From an uncultured Algibacter sp. (GTDB lineage: Bacteria > Bacteroidota > Bacteroidia > Flavobacteriales > Flavobacteriaceae): a DNA stretch of 64,000 bases. Made by a program: the position numbers and the translations under genes. Shown piece by piece: positions 8,064-16,660 of this stretch (its first letter is position 1; every line of letters begins with the position of its first letter). The stretch lies in assembly GCA_947502405.1 (NCBI GenBank), contig CANMZT010000011.1, positions 1 to 64,000 of the forward strand. The letters are read 5' to 3'. The notes under the pieces were generated by a model. It ran no database searches, was not told the DNA's origin, and saw only the letters and a list, made by a program, of their open reading frames with translations.

Positions 8064-9026
8064 TTATTCTAAAATTTTATAATCTTCTTTTGGTGGCTCA
8101 ACAACTGCTCCTAAAAGTTTATCCTTCCAATTAGTCCAATTGTACTTCTTTGCAAGTATAAAGATTAGAATTGGGAACACGACAAATACAGGTACAAATA
8201 TTTCCATAATTCCCATTTCTGTTGGGTCAGATAAATCTTTTAATATAGAGTCCGTTTGAAAAGCCGTCCAATCGGCTGTAACCAAAAGCGCTGTAAATAA
8301 ATTATTGGCCGCATGAAAGCCTAACGCCAGTTCTAAACCATCATCCATAAGGGTTATAATACCAAGAAATAATCCTGTTCCTATGTAATACACCATAATA
8401 ACAGGACCTAACTTATCTACTTCTGGATTTGCGATGTGCAGTAAACCAAAACCTACCGATGTAATTAGCAATGGCAACCATTTATTTTTAAAAAGAACTC
8501 CTAACCCCTGCATTAAATAGCCTCTAAAAAAATACTCTTCAAAACTTGTTTGCAGTGGTATTAACAAAATTGCAATAACTGCGAGAATTAAGAATGGTTC
8601 AATTTTAAAATTTAACTGATAATCTTCAGGAGTCATATAATAATCTATAAGAACAAAACTACTTGAGACTACACCCCATAAAATGAATATAAACCAAAAA
8701 CGTTTCCAATCTATTTTTTTTCTAACTGTAGTCAAGCGAGTAATTGATTGTTTATGTAATACTTTTGAAGAAATAAACACTCCTATTAGTCCAAAAACAA
8801 AAGACAATAGCATTAGAAAAAGAAATAAATTACTTCCAAGTATATCAATCATTTGAGGTATATCTGTTGGCATATTTATAGAGCTATCTCCAAATATTTT
8901 TATTACTAACATAACCCCAAGCGGAATCATACCTACTAATTGCCACGCAAAAAATACGATAACAATACCAATTAAATATCTCCAAATATCATATAACCCT
9001 TTATAAGCTTGTTGTATATAACCCAT
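8064..9026 (-). CDS. CPBP family intramembrane metalloprotease
   Basis: 320 residues with about eight membrane helices. The three CPBP (Rce1-like) motifs are present: EEYFFRGYLMQGL (EExxxR, about 163-175), FGLLHIAN (FxxxH) and GFHAANNLF (HxxxN). These supply the glutamates and histidines of the intramembrane active site. The substrate is unknown. The gene sits 1 bp after menC and 5 bp before menE, a tight arrangement that makes it part of the men transcript; a direct role in menaquinone synthesis is not implied. Confidence 0.93.
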   Translation of the reverse strand: MGYIQQAYKGLYDIWRYLIGIVIVFFAWQLVGMIPLGVMLVIKIFGDSSINMPTDIPQMIDILGSNLFLFLMLLSFVFGLIGVFISSKVLHKQSITRLTTVRKKIDWKRFWFIFILWGVVSSSFVLIDYYMTPEDYQLNFKIEPFLILAVIAILLIPLQTSFEEYFFRGYLMQGLGVLFKNKWLPLLITSVGFGLLHIANPEVDKLGPVIMVYYIGTGLFLGIITLMDDGLELALGFHAANNLFTALLVTADWTAFQTDSILKDLSDPTEMGIMEIFVPVFVVFPILIFILAKKYNWTNWKDKLLGAVVEPPKEDYKILE

Positions 9027-9027
9027 A

Positions 9028-10062
9028 TTATAAATTAAATTTCCAATTCACATTTTTTCTATACTGCAATGTACCATTTTTTACTTTTAATGGACTCTCA
9101 AAATTATTAGAAAACAAACCGCCAGTGCCTAACCCTTGCGGCATTTTAGTGTGCTTAATATAAGTATATTGAGCAATAGCATTTAGCCCAACATTACTTT
9201 CCAGAGCACTTGTTATCCACCAGCCAATATTTTGGTTTTCAGCATATTCAATCCATTTGTTAGTACCTCTATACCCACCAACCAAACTAGGTTTTAAAAT
9301 AATATACTGAGGGTTTATAGTTTGTAACAATTCTTGTTTGTTTGTTACATCAAAAACACCAATTAATTCTTCATCTAAAGCAATTGGCAGTGGTGTTTTT
9401 TTGCAAAGTGAAGCCATTTCATCATGCTGACCTTGTTTTATAGGTTGCTCTATGGAATGCAAATCAAAATCCGATAAAATTTTTAATTTTTCCAAAGCTT
9501 CTGATGGATGAAAAGCACCATTAGCATCAACGCGCAACTCAATATCTGATGATGTAAATTGGTTTCTTATAGATTTTAAGAGATTGATTTCACTTTCAAA
9601 ATCTATAGCTCCTATTTTCATTTTAATACAATTGAAGCCACTATCTATTTTGTCTGCAATTTGGGTCTTCATAAAATCTTCACTTCCCATCCATATTAAA
9701 CCGTTTATAGAAATTGAATCTGCTGATTTTGTGAATTTAGAAGGAAATAATTCAAAAGTATTTTCGCTTTCCAGTGATTTAAAAGCCATTTCTAACCCAA
9801 ATTGGATACTAGGAAATTCAATTAATTCTTCTAGTAAAACCTCTAGTCCTAAATTAATATTTGTACAAACCCATTTTAACTTATCTTCATAATCTGGTCT
9901 ATCATCAATAGATAAGCCTCTAAATAGCCCACATTCTCCTATACCTTGATTTCCATTTAATTCTAAAATAACAAACCAAGTTTCTTTAGTTTTAAGAATA
10001 CCACGAGATGTTCCGCTAGGTTGTTTAAAGTTAAGAATATACTTTTTGTAAGATGCTTTCAT
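9028..10062 (-). CDS. menC: o-Succinylbenzoate synthase (MenC)
   Basis: Enolase-superfamily enzyme of about 344 residues that dehydrates SHCHC to o-succinylbenzoate. Catalytic elements visible: KMKIG (KxK lysine pair), metal ligands in RVDANGAF, SIEQPI and ALDEEL, and the opposite lysine in IILKPSLVGG. The longest frame starts at 10086 (MLIFIALIM), but the ninth codon, ATG at 10062 (MKASYKKYIL), fits the family start and is preferred. A strong terminator ends only 33 bp upstream, so menC must have its own promoter in that gap or depend on read-through. Confidence 0.93.
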   Translation of the reverse strand: MKASYKKYILNFKQPSGTSRGILKTKETWFVILELNGNQGIGECGLFRGLSIDDRPDYEDKLKWVCTNINLGLEVLLEELIEFPSIQFGLEMAFKSLESENTFELFPSKFTKSADSISINGLIWMGSEDFMKTQIADKIDSGFNCIKMKIGAIDFESEINLLKSIRNQFTSSDIELRVDANGAFHPSEALEKLKILSDFDLHSIEQPIKQGQHDEMASLCKKTPLPIALDEELIGVFDVTNKQELLQTINPQYIILKPSLVGGYRGTNKWIEYAENQNIGWWITSALESNVGLNAIAQYTYIKHTKMPQGLGTGGLFSNNFESPLKVKNGTLQYRKNVNWKFNL

Positions 10063-10094
10063 AATCAGGGCTATAAAAATAAGCATTACTAATA

Positions 10095-10132
10095 AAAAAG
10101 GGTGTCTTTTTTAGGTTTAAGACACCCTTTTT
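10095..10132 (-). terminator. Strong terminator between the carbonic anhydrase gene and menC
   Basis: AAAAAGGGTGTCTT (10095-10108) is perfectly complementary to AAGACACCCTTTTT (10119-10132): a 14-bp stem with a 10-base loop and A/T runs on both sides. It could work in both directions but belongs to the minus-strand carbonic anhydrase gene. It breaks the men cluster into two transcription units. Confidence 0.88.
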
Positions 10133-10170
10133 AAAATCTAAAACTAAACTAAAACTACTTTTTATAAATA

Positions 10171-10935
10171 TTACTGAATAAAATCAACTTTACCGCTTTC
10201 CATATCATAAACTGCTGGCACAATTTTTATTTGTCCTTCATTCTCTAATTGAGCCATTTTAGGTGATCTTTTTCTAATATCCTCTACAGTTTTTATGGCA
10301 TTATTTTGAATAACATTATTGGTGAAAGCCGTATTCTTAGAAGATACTTCACCCTGCTTATCTGTAGCTTCTACTGATGGCTTTATCTCGTTTAATAAAT
10401 CATTTAAAGCATTCATATTCATTGAAGCCGCATCTGTATTATCAATAGCGTGTTTAACTGCTCCGCAAGCTGTATGCCCCATCACTATAACTAATTTTGA
10501 TCCTGCAACAGCAGTAGCAAATTCCATTGAGCCTACAATATCTTTATTCTCGATATTTCCTGCTACACGAGCCACAAAAATATCTCCAATACCTAAGTCA
10601 AATACATCTTCTACAGGAACCCTACTATCTACACAAGATAACACGATAGCCTTTGGATATTGACCAATGGTTGCCTTTCTACGTTGCGCGGAATGGTCGC
10701 GACGAGTTAAATTATTAGTCATAAAGTTTTCATTACCTTTTTTTAAACGACCAATAATTTCATCAGGCGACATATTAGCTTGCTCCTCTGCTGTAAGTAT
10801 ACTTTTAACAGCTGCTTGTTCAATTTCTGGCTCTACAATTTTAGATTCAGATACTACATCTTTTTTGTTTTCTTCACAAGAAATAAAACTGAGGCATATT
10901 AATGCCATTAACATTGTTTTTAAACTCTTTTTCAT
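10171..10935 (-). CDS. Beta-class carbonic anhydrase, exported lipoprotein
   Basis: 254 residues. The N-terminus is a lipoprotein signal with C20 in LSFISC, so the enzyme is probably anchored outside the cytoplasm. The zinc site is complete: C101 with D103 and R105 in SCVDSRVPVEDVF, and H154 and C157 in GHTACGAV. It interconverts CO2 and bicarbonate. Most beta carbonic anhydrases are cytoplasmic, so an exported one with full metal ligands is notable. The gene lies between a predicted outer-membrane protein gene and the terminator in front of menC. A link to quinone synthesis is not indicated. Confidence 0.94.
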   Translation of the reverse strand: MKKSLKTMLMALICLSFISCEENKKDVVSESKIVEPEIEQAAVKSILTAEEQANMSPDEIIGRLKKGNENFMTNNLTRRDHSAQRRKATIGQYPKAIVLSCVDSRVPVEDVFDLGIGDIFVARVAGNIENKDIVGSMEFATAVAGSKLVIVMGHTACGAVKHAIDNTDAASMNMNALNDLLNEIKPSVEATDKQGEVSSKNTAFTNNVIQNNAIKTVEDIRKRSPKMAQLENEGQIKIVPAVYDMESGKVDFIQ

Positions 10936-10967
10936 AGCTATATATATTAAAGGTTAATATTAAATTT

Positions 10968-11654
10968 TTAAAAATTATGATGAAAACTTAGCTGTAATTG
11001 CCCTTTTCCCCAGTTAACCGTTTTTTGATTCATCCAACCTAACTGGAATCTTTGTCCTGGTTTTAAAACATAACCCAAGCCTAGATATGTTCTATTTCTA
11101 TCAAATAATTCTACTGATTGATTATTACCAATGTTAGTTTGTCCATTAATAAAAAGCTCATTATAGAAAGCAGCATAAATAGCATCTTTGGTTAAATCCT
11201 TTTTATTAAAAGGTATGTTTATAAATAGATTATACCTGTAACGTGTTCTAAAATCTTGATTTTCTACAAATCGTTGCTCATACCTAAACCTATGAGTTAA
11301 TAAAACTCTACTAAGCAAACGTTGTGGAAAAAGAGCTTCTTGATAAATTCTATTTTCACTTGTTGTATCGTCACTATCACCAAAAGTTCCAGTTGTAATG
11401 TTAGCGTAACCTAATGTTAACAATAAATTTGAATCTTTTGGAGTGTATGTTAAACCTGTTCTTAATAATAGTTGCTCTAAATCACCAATAGTATTCCAAT
11501 TTCGATATTGTAAATCTCCTTGTATTCCAAATTGGCTATTTTCAAACTGTTTATTGAAGAAGTACATATACCATGCACCTGTTTTTGATTGATCTATTTG
11601 CCCTTGACAAATAAAACTTGACAACGCAATTAATAATAATAGTTTATATTTCAT
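10968..11654 (-). CDS. DUF2490 family outer-membrane beta-barrel protein
   Basis: 228 residues with a signal peptide (about 1-18, FICQGQ). The body is alternating amphipathic strands rich in Tyr, Arg and Phe (QFGIQGDLQYRNW, LLRTGLTYTP, RVLLTHRFRYEQRF, RTRYRYNLFINI, RTYLGLGYVL) and it ends in phenylalanine, as outer-membrane barrels do. This fits the DUF2490 family, whose function is not known. It is 32 bp upstream of the carbonic anhydrase gene and is probably co-transcribed with it. Confidence 0.8.
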   Translation of the reverse strand: MKYKLLLLIALSSFICQGQIDQSKTGAWYMYFFNKQFENSQFGIQGDLQYRNWNTIGDLEQLLLRTGLTYTPKDSNLLLTLGYANITTGTFGDSDDTTSENRIYQEALFPQRLLSRVLLTHRFRYEQRFVENQDFRTRYRYNLFINIPFNKKDLTKDAIYAAFYNELFINGQTNIGNNQSVELFDRNRTYLGLGYVLKPGQRFQLGWMNQKTVNWGKGQLQLSFHHNF

Positions 11655-11710
11655 TTTTAATTGTTTTAATCTCTATTGTAAAAGTAATACTATTAAATAT
11701 AAAAATAAAA

Positions 11711-11763
11711 ATCCCCTTATTTCTTTTGCTTATGTAGAAATAGATAAATTAAATAAAGGGAAT
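11711..11763 (-). terminator. Terminator downstream of the metal-dependent hydrolase gene
   Basis: On the minus strand TCCCTTTATT pairs with AATAAGGGGA across a loop of about 30 bases, followed by a TTTTTATTTTTA run. It lies directly after the stop at 11770 and before the outer-membrane protein gene. Confidence 0.6.
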
Positions 11764-11769
11764 AAATAA

Positions 11770-12453
11770 CTATATCTCTATAGATTGGCCAATTTTGAGA
11801 AGGGTAAGTGATTTTAACTCTGCATCAAACTTTGCTTTTGCATTAACTGAGTCAATTTCTATATAACCAAAGGTATCATAATGATAACCAAGTATATTAT
11901 CACATTTTAAAAAATCTGATGCTATCATAGCATCATTGACGCCCATTGTAAAATTATCACCTATAGGTAAAATTGCTAAGTCTAAATCGTATTTATAGGC
12001 TTTAGGAATTAATTTCATATCGTACGTTAAAGCTGTATCACCAGCAATATAAATCGTTTTTCGTTTTGTTTTAATAACAAATCCCCCTGGTTGTCCACCA
12101 TAACTTCCATCTGGAAAAGACGATGTATGTATAGCATTAACATACCGTACGTTTCCAAAATCAAAATTCCATTGTCCCCCGTGATTCATAGGGTGACCAG
12201 TTATACCTAATTTTTCATAATGCGAAACAATTTCGTAATTAGAAATTATTTTTGCTCCTGTTCTTTTGGCTATGCTTTCAACATCTAATATATGATCTTG
12301 ATGCGCATGCGTAACCATTATATAATCTGCTGCTAAAGTATTTATATCTATTTCAGAAGCTTTCGGATTTCCTGTAATGAAAGGATCGACTATTATATTG
12401 ATATCATCAATTTGAATACCTAGGCTTGCATGACCGTAGAATGTAATTTTCAT
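11770..12453 (-). CDS. UPF0173-type metal-dependent hydrolase (metallo-beta-lactamase fold)
   Basis: 227 residues, the standard UPF0173 length. The metal motif HAHQDH (about 50-55) is the HxHxDH of the metallo-beta-lactamase fold; further ligands are in the HPMNHGGQW loop, AGDTALTYDM and ILGYHYDTFG. Substrate unknown; related proteins are often found next to housekeeping genes. It sits between menA and a terminator, so it probably ends the menB-menA transcript. Confidence 0.9.
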   Translation of the reverse strand: MKITFYGHASLGIQIDDINIIVDPFITGNPKASEIDINTLAADYIMVTHAHQDHILDVESIAKRTGAKIISNYEIVSHYEKLGITGHPMNHGGQWNFDFGNVRYVNAIHTSSFPDGSYGGQPGGFVIKTKRKTIYIAGDTALTYDMKLIPKAYKYDLDLAILPIGDNFTMGVNDAMIASDFLKCDNILGYHYDTFGYIEIDSVNAKAKFDAELKSLTLLKIGQSIEI

Positions 12454-12490
12454 CTGTTAAAAAGGTAAAATATGTTATTTAGTAAATTTA

Positions 12491-13399
12491 CTAAAACGGA
12501 AGTAAATGTCCAATTCCCATTAAAATAGCCAATAGTACAGTTGTTAGTGCTAATTTTTTTAACTCCGGATCTAATAATTTTGGGTCTATATTGTTATTTA
12601 CTCTTTTTAAATGAAGAAGCAAAGGTATATATGTTATCGTAAAAATTAAATTATATGCAGATGTATAGTAAAAAACAGCAAAAATAGCAGATAATAGAAT
12701 AGCCCCAATAACCAAAATATTATGATATAATTTTATTTTTCTTTCACCTAATTTAACAGCTAAAGTTATCTTGTTTGACTTAGCATCAGATAATCTATCT
12801 CTCATATTATTTAAATTTAAAACAGCAGTACTTAAAAGTCCTATTGTACATGCTGGCAATAACGTAACATGGTTAAATTCTTTTGCAAATAACACATAAC
12901 AACCTACAACACTTACAAGACCAAAAAAAACAAACACAAATAAATCACCTAAACCTCTGTAGCCATAGGCATTATCACCCATTGTATACTTAACAGCTGC
13001 AATAATTGACCCTATTCCAAGTACAAAGAAAAATAAGGTGTAAAAAAAGTGCTTTACTCCAAAAGCGCTAAATATTAGCATAAAAGCACACACTATTGAA
13101 ATAACAATATTTACTTTGATAGCGTTTAGTAATTCTTCTGGTGAAATTTGTCCAGACTGAATAGCGCGCTCAGGTCCAATTCTCTCATCATTATCAGTGC
13201 CTTTCATACCATCACCATAATCATTAGAAAGATTAGAAAGGATTTGAAAACTCAATGTTGTTAGTATAGCTAGTAAAAATATATCCCATTGAAATACACC
13301 ATCATAATAAGCTAAACATGCTGCCAATATTATTCCTGCTAATGAAAGTGGTAAAGTTCTTAACCGCATTGCAGAAATCCAAATAGAAATGTTTTGCAT
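12491..13399 (-). CDS. menA: 1,4-Dihydroxy-2-naphthoate polyprenyltransferase (MenA)
   Basis: UbiA-family integral membrane prenyltransferase, about 302 residues with eight or nine helices. The two aspartate-rich motifs are NDYGDGMKGTDNDERIGPER and NNMRDRLSDAKSNK, which bind the Mg-diphosphate of the prenyl donor. It attaches the prenyl tail to dihydroxynaphthoate. An ATG at 13411 would give four extra residues, but the ATG at 13399 overlaps the menB stop as TGATG, typical of translational coupling, and is preferred. Confidence 0.94.
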   Translation of the reverse strand: MQNISIWISAMRLRTLPLSLAGIILAACLAYYDGVFQWDIFLLAILTTLSFQILSNLSNDYGDGMKGTDNDERIGPERAIQSGQISPEELLNAIKVNIVISIVCAFMLIFSAFGVKHFFYTLFFFVLGIGSIIAAVKYTMGDNAYGYRGLGDLFVFVFFGLVSVVGCYVLFAKEFNHVTLLPACTIGLLSTAVLNLNNMRDRLSDAKSNKITLAVKLGERKIKLYHNILVIGAILLSAIFAVFYYTSAYNLIFTITYIPLLLHLKRVNNNIDPKLLDPELKKLALTTVLLAILMGIGHLLPF

Positions 13400-14238
13400 C
13401 ACGGAATCCATTTTTTATCAAAATTAGGTTTACGCTTTTCTAAAAAAGCATCTCTACCTTCTTTTGCTTCATCGGTCATATAAGCCAAACGTGTTGCTTC
13501 TCCAGCAAATACTTGTTGACCAACCATTCCATCATCTGTTAAATTCATGGCAAACTTGAGCATTTTTATAGATGTTGGTGATTTTCCCAATATTTCTTGA
13601 GCCCATTCATAAGCAGTACTTTCTAATGCTTCATGTGGTATAACAGCATTAACCATTCCCATCTCGTAGGCTTCTTGAGCAGAGTAATCTCTGCCTAAGA
13701 AAAATATTTCTCTAGCCTTTTTTTGCCCTACCATTTTTGCTAAATAAGCTGAACCGTAACCGCCATCAAAACTGGTAACGTCTGCATCAGTTTGCTTAAA
13801 AATAGCATGTTCTTTACTAGCTAGTGTTAAATCGCATACAACATGTAAACTATGTCCGCCACCAACAGCCCAACCCGGAACCACAGCAATTACTGCTTTA
13901 GGCATAAAACGAATTAATCTTTGAACTTCTAAAATATTTAAACGGTGATAGCCATCTTCACCTACATAGCCTTGATGCCCTCTTGCTTTCTGATCGCCTC
14001 CACTACAAAATGAATAAACACCATCTTTTGTTGATGGCCCTTCAGCAGATAGTAATACTACTCCGATGTTTACATCTTCATTAGCGTCATAAAATGCATC
14101 ATATAATTCACTTGTAGTTTGCGGACGAAATGCATTTCGAACGTTAGGTCTATTAAAAGCTATTCTTGCAACACCATTACACTTTCTATAAGTAATATCT
14201 GTATATTCTTTAACAACTACCCATTCAGGTTGATTCAT
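13399..14238 (-). CDS. menB: 1,4-Dihydroxy-2-naphthoyl-CoA synthase (MenB)
   Basis: 279-residue crotonase-fold enzyme that closes the naphthoate ring from o-succinylbenzoyl-CoA. Typical MenB segments: RPNVRNAFRPQTTSEL, FCSGGDQKARG (oxyanion hole), GWAVGGGHSLHVVCDLTLAS, and the catalytic region TDADVTSFDGGYGSAYLAK. Together with menA, menC and menE the window holds four of the pathway genes; menF, menD and menH are absent. It is the first gene of its transcript, with an AT-rich 347-bp gap upstream. Confidence 0.96.
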   Translation of the reverse strand: MNQPEWVVVKEYTDITYRKCNGVARIAFNRPNVRNAFRPQTTSELYDAFYDANEDVNIGVVLLSAEGPSTKDGVYSFCSGGDQKARGHQGYVGEDGYHRLNILEVQRLIRFMPKAVIAVVPGWAVGGGHSLHVVCDLTLASKEHAIFKQTDADVTSFDGGYGSAYLAKMVGQKKAREIFFLGRDYSAQEAYEMGMVNAVIPHEALESTAYEWAQEILGKSPTSIKMLKFAMNLTDDGMVGQQVFAGEATRLAYMTDEAKEGRDAFLEKRKPNFDKKWIP

Positions 14239-14530
14239 ACTAATTTGTTTTAGTCAAAAATAAATTTATTTCGTCAAACAAACGATTTCATATCAAAACT
14301 TTTTCAGTAATATAAAGTGATTTTAATAAGATAACCATTCAAACATTATTTGTTTTTATTAAAAAACCAATAAAAAAAATTATAAATATTTATGCTTTAG
14401 GTATTTTTTTAAGTCTCAAATTGAATATACCATAAAAATATAAAATAGGTATAAGTACGTATTGTCTGTAATACAATAATTACTAATTTTGTCCTAAAAT
14501 AACCAGATATTAACATGTTATTGACAAATA
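14239..14530. other. AT-rich gap upstream of menB
   Basis: No credible gene or strong hairpin. The stretch must carry the minus-strand menB promoter, but I could not pick a single convincing TAnnTTTG box. Confidence 0.5.
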
Positions 14531-14561
14531 TTTGTTTTTTATCGAATAAAAATGTATTTTG
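14531..14561 (+). promoter_or_regulatory. Promoter candidate for the small ORF at 14586
   Basis: TTTG (14531-14534), a 20-bp spacer and TATTTTG (14555-14561) match the Bacteroidota promoter layout with one base missing in the -7 box. It ends 25 bp before the ATG of a small membrane ORF. Confidence 0.45.
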
Positions 14562-14585
14562 TCGAACTTTTAAACCCAATTGCCT

Positions 14586-14762
14586 ATGTTATTAACAATT
14601 ACTCTAATTCTTTCTGGACTTATAATTATCAACTTATTACTACTTAAATACAGTTGTAACAAAACGGTTAAATCATCAAAAAATGATAAAAAACCAGTTG
14701 TTTTAAGAACACGTATTACAATGCCAACTGCATCGCAAACATTAGCTCCTACAGGTAGTTAA
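14586..14762 (+). CDS. Small single-helix membrane protein (58 aa), hypothetical
   Basis: ATG at 14586 opens a 58-residue frame: a hydrophobic helix (about residues 1-23, LLTITLILSGLIIINLLLL), one Cys, then a basic Lys-rich tail and a Ser/Thr/Pro-rich end. An upstream in-frame TTG at 14580 is less likely. Support comes from the candidate promoter at 14531-14561 and from a second hydrophobic micro-ORF on the same strand 66 bp downstream. No family was recognised. It could be a regulatory small membrane protein or a toxin-like peptide; neither is shown. Confidence 0.5.
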   Translation: MLLTITLILSGLIIINLLLLKYSCNKTVKSSKNDKKPVVLRTRITMPTASQTLAPTGS

Positions 14763-14828
14763 AAAATCAAGGTGACTTTATTATTTTCTTCGGGTCTTAA
14801 TTACAAATACCTGAAATAAATATATACT

Positions 14829-14915
14829 ATGCTTTATCTTATTTTTCTAGTTGCGTCAATAACTTTTACACTATTTTTTCTTTTACACGTAAGTGTTAGG
14901 AATAAGAATCGGTAA
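14829..14915 (+). CDS. Micro-ORF, 28-residue single-helix peptide
   Basis: ATG at 14829 to TAA at 14913-14915 encodes 28 residues: a hydrophobic helix (MLYLIFLVASITFTLFFLL) followed by a short basic tail (RNKNR). It lies 66 bp after the 58-residue ORF and 4 bp before the convergent ung stop. Chance cannot be excluded in AT-rich DNA, but the hydrophobic-then-basic layout repeats that of its neighbour. Confidence 0.35.
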   Translation: MLYLIFLVASITFTLFFLLHVSVRNKNR

Positions 14916-14919
14916 GCAA

Positions 14920-15585
14920 TTACCAGTTTATTGAATTCTGTCCTTGACTTTCCAACCATGCATTGGTTTTACTAAACGCCATATTGCCAAACCAATAACC
15001 TCTATTAGCGCTTAATGGTGAAGGATGTCCCGAAGTAAAGACCCTGTGCTTGCTCTCATCAATTAACTTTACTTTCTTCTTAGCATAACCGCCCCACAAT
15101 AGAAATACAACATTTTCCTTTCTATTACTGATTGTTTTAATAACAGCATCTGTAAAAACCTCCCATCCTCTTTTTTGGTGGCTTCCAGCTTGATGCGCTC
15201 TAACTGTAAGTGTTGCATTTAGTAATAATACGCCTTGATCTGCCCAATGCTCTAAATTTCCACTTTTTGGATATGGATTACCTAAATCTTTTTCTATTTC
15301 TTTAAAAATATTGATAAGAGAAGGTGGATGAGACACACCATCATTCACAGAAAAGCATAAACCATTGGCCTGCTTTGGTCCATGGTAAGGGTCTTGACCA
15401 ATAATGACTACTCTACAATCATTAAAATGACAATGATTAAATGCATTAAAAATTTCGTTACCTGGAGGATAACAAGTATGATTTTTATATTCAGACTTAG
15501 TAAAATTAACTAAATCAATAAAGTAAGGCTTACTAAATTCTACTTTCAGATGTTGTTTCCAACTATCATGAATATCAACTTCCAT
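14920..15585 (-). CDS. ung: Uracil-DNA glycosylase, family 1
   Basis: 221 residues, standard for family 1. The water-activating motif GQDPYHGPKQANGLCFSV contains D65, and the DNA-intercalating motif HPSPLSANRGYWFG contains H187. LLLNATLTVRAHQAGSH is the uracil-binding strand with the specific Asn. It removes uracil from DNA as the first step of base excision repair. It lies 9 bp after the holA stop and is probably co-transcribed with it. Confidence 0.97.
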   Translation of the reverse strand: MEVDIHDSWKQHLKVEFSKPYFIDLVNFTKSEYKNHTCYPPGNEIFNAFNHCHFNDCRVVIIGQDPYHGPKQANGLCFSVNDGVSHPPSLINIFKEIEKDLGNPYPKSGNLEHWADQGVLLLNATLTVRAHQAGSHQKRGWEVFTDAVIKTISNRKENVVFLLWGGYAKKKVKLIDESKHRVFTSGHPSPLSANRGYWFGNMAFSKTNAWLESQGQNSINW

Positions 15586-15594
15586 ATAAAATTC

Positions 15595-16599
15595 CTAATT
15601 AAAAATTCGTACCAACAATTCTTTTAATAAATCTCCTTGCGGAACTGAGTTTGAGCCCACCCCTTTACTCTTTACATCAAACTCTCTTAGAGTCGATACT
15701 ACCGAACTCACTTTTCGCATAGGGAAATTTCTAGCAGCACCAATATATTCATTAACAAAATATGGATTGATTTTTAAAGCAGAAGCAACACTCCTTGGCG
15801 ACTTATCCTTTAATCCATGAAAATGAAGTAATTGCGAAAAGAAGTTAAACAAAAGCGATACCGTAACAACCATTGGATTATCTTTTGGATTGTCAGCAAA
15901 ATAGTTTACAATTTTATATGCTTTAACCGTATTGCGCGCTCCAATAGCTTTTCGTAACTCAAAATTATTATAATCTTTACTAATTCCTATATTTTCCTCA
16001 ATATGATCGGGTGATATTTGAGTGCCCTCAGGCAGAATAATTTGAAGCTTTTCTAACTCATTATTTATTTTACTTAAATCAGTACCTAAAAATTCAACTA
16101 GCATTTGAGCTGCTTTTGGAGAAATCGTATATTTCTTTGGAGATAACACCCTACGAATCCAATCAGCCACTTGATTCTCATAAAGCTTTTTACTTTCGTA
16201 AACAATACCTGTTTTTTTTAGTGTTTTATATAATGCTTTTCGCTTATCAAGTTTTTTGTATTTGTAATTTAACACCAAAATGGTTGTAGGCTGCGGATTT
16301 TCTGCATACTTAGCAAGCTTTTCAATGGTACGCGCTAAATCTTGAGCTTCTTTAACAATAACCACCTGATGTTCTGCCATCATTGGAAATCGTTTAGCAT
16401 TACTAATTATATCCTCAACCGAAACATCTCTACCATACAATACCATTTGATTAAAACCGCGTTCTTCTTCAGCTAAAACCGAACTCTCAATAAAATCGGA
16501 AATTTTATCAATATAGTAAGGCTCCTCTCCCATCAAAAAATAGATAGGTTTCAGGTTTTTATTTTTAATATCGGTAACTAATTGTTTGACGTTGTCCAA
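15595..16599 (-). CDS. holA: DNA polymerase III subunit delta
   Basis: About 334 residues. The N-terminus (DNVKQLVTDIKNKNLKPIYFLMGEEPYYIDKISDFIE) is the typical start of flavobacterial HolA, and the protein continues through the clamp-loader AAA-like and C-terminal collar regions. It opens the sliding clamp within the clamp loader. The open frame runs back to 16743, but that extension would run into the divergent gene at 16661. No ATG fits the family start; a TTG at 16599 does, so TTG is proposed as the start codon. Confidence 0.9.
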   Translation of the reverse strand: MDNVKQLVTDIKNKNLKPIYFLMGEEPYYIDKISDFIESSVLAEEERGFNQMVLYGRDVSVEDIISNAKRFPMMAEHQVVIVKEAQDLARTIEKLAKYAENPQPTTILVLNYKYKKLDKRKALYKTLKKTGIVYESKKLYENQVADWIRRVLSPKKYTISPKAAQMLVEFLGTDLSKINNELEKLQIILPEGTQISPDHIEENIGISKDYNNFELRKAIGARNTVKAYKIVNYFADNPKDNPMVVTVSLLFNFFSQLLHFHGLKDKSPRSVASALKINPYFVNEYIGAARNFPMRKVSSVVSTLREFDVKSKGVGSNSVPQGDLLKELLVRIFN

Positions 16600-16660
16600 A
16601 TCAGAATAAAAATTTCTTTCAAAATCACATGATGTGATATTATAATGATAAATTTGTGAA

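Noticed and set aside
12491-14238. Complete menaquinone operon
   Set aside because: Only menA, menB, menC and menE are present, and a terminator splits them; menF, menD and menH are not in the window.
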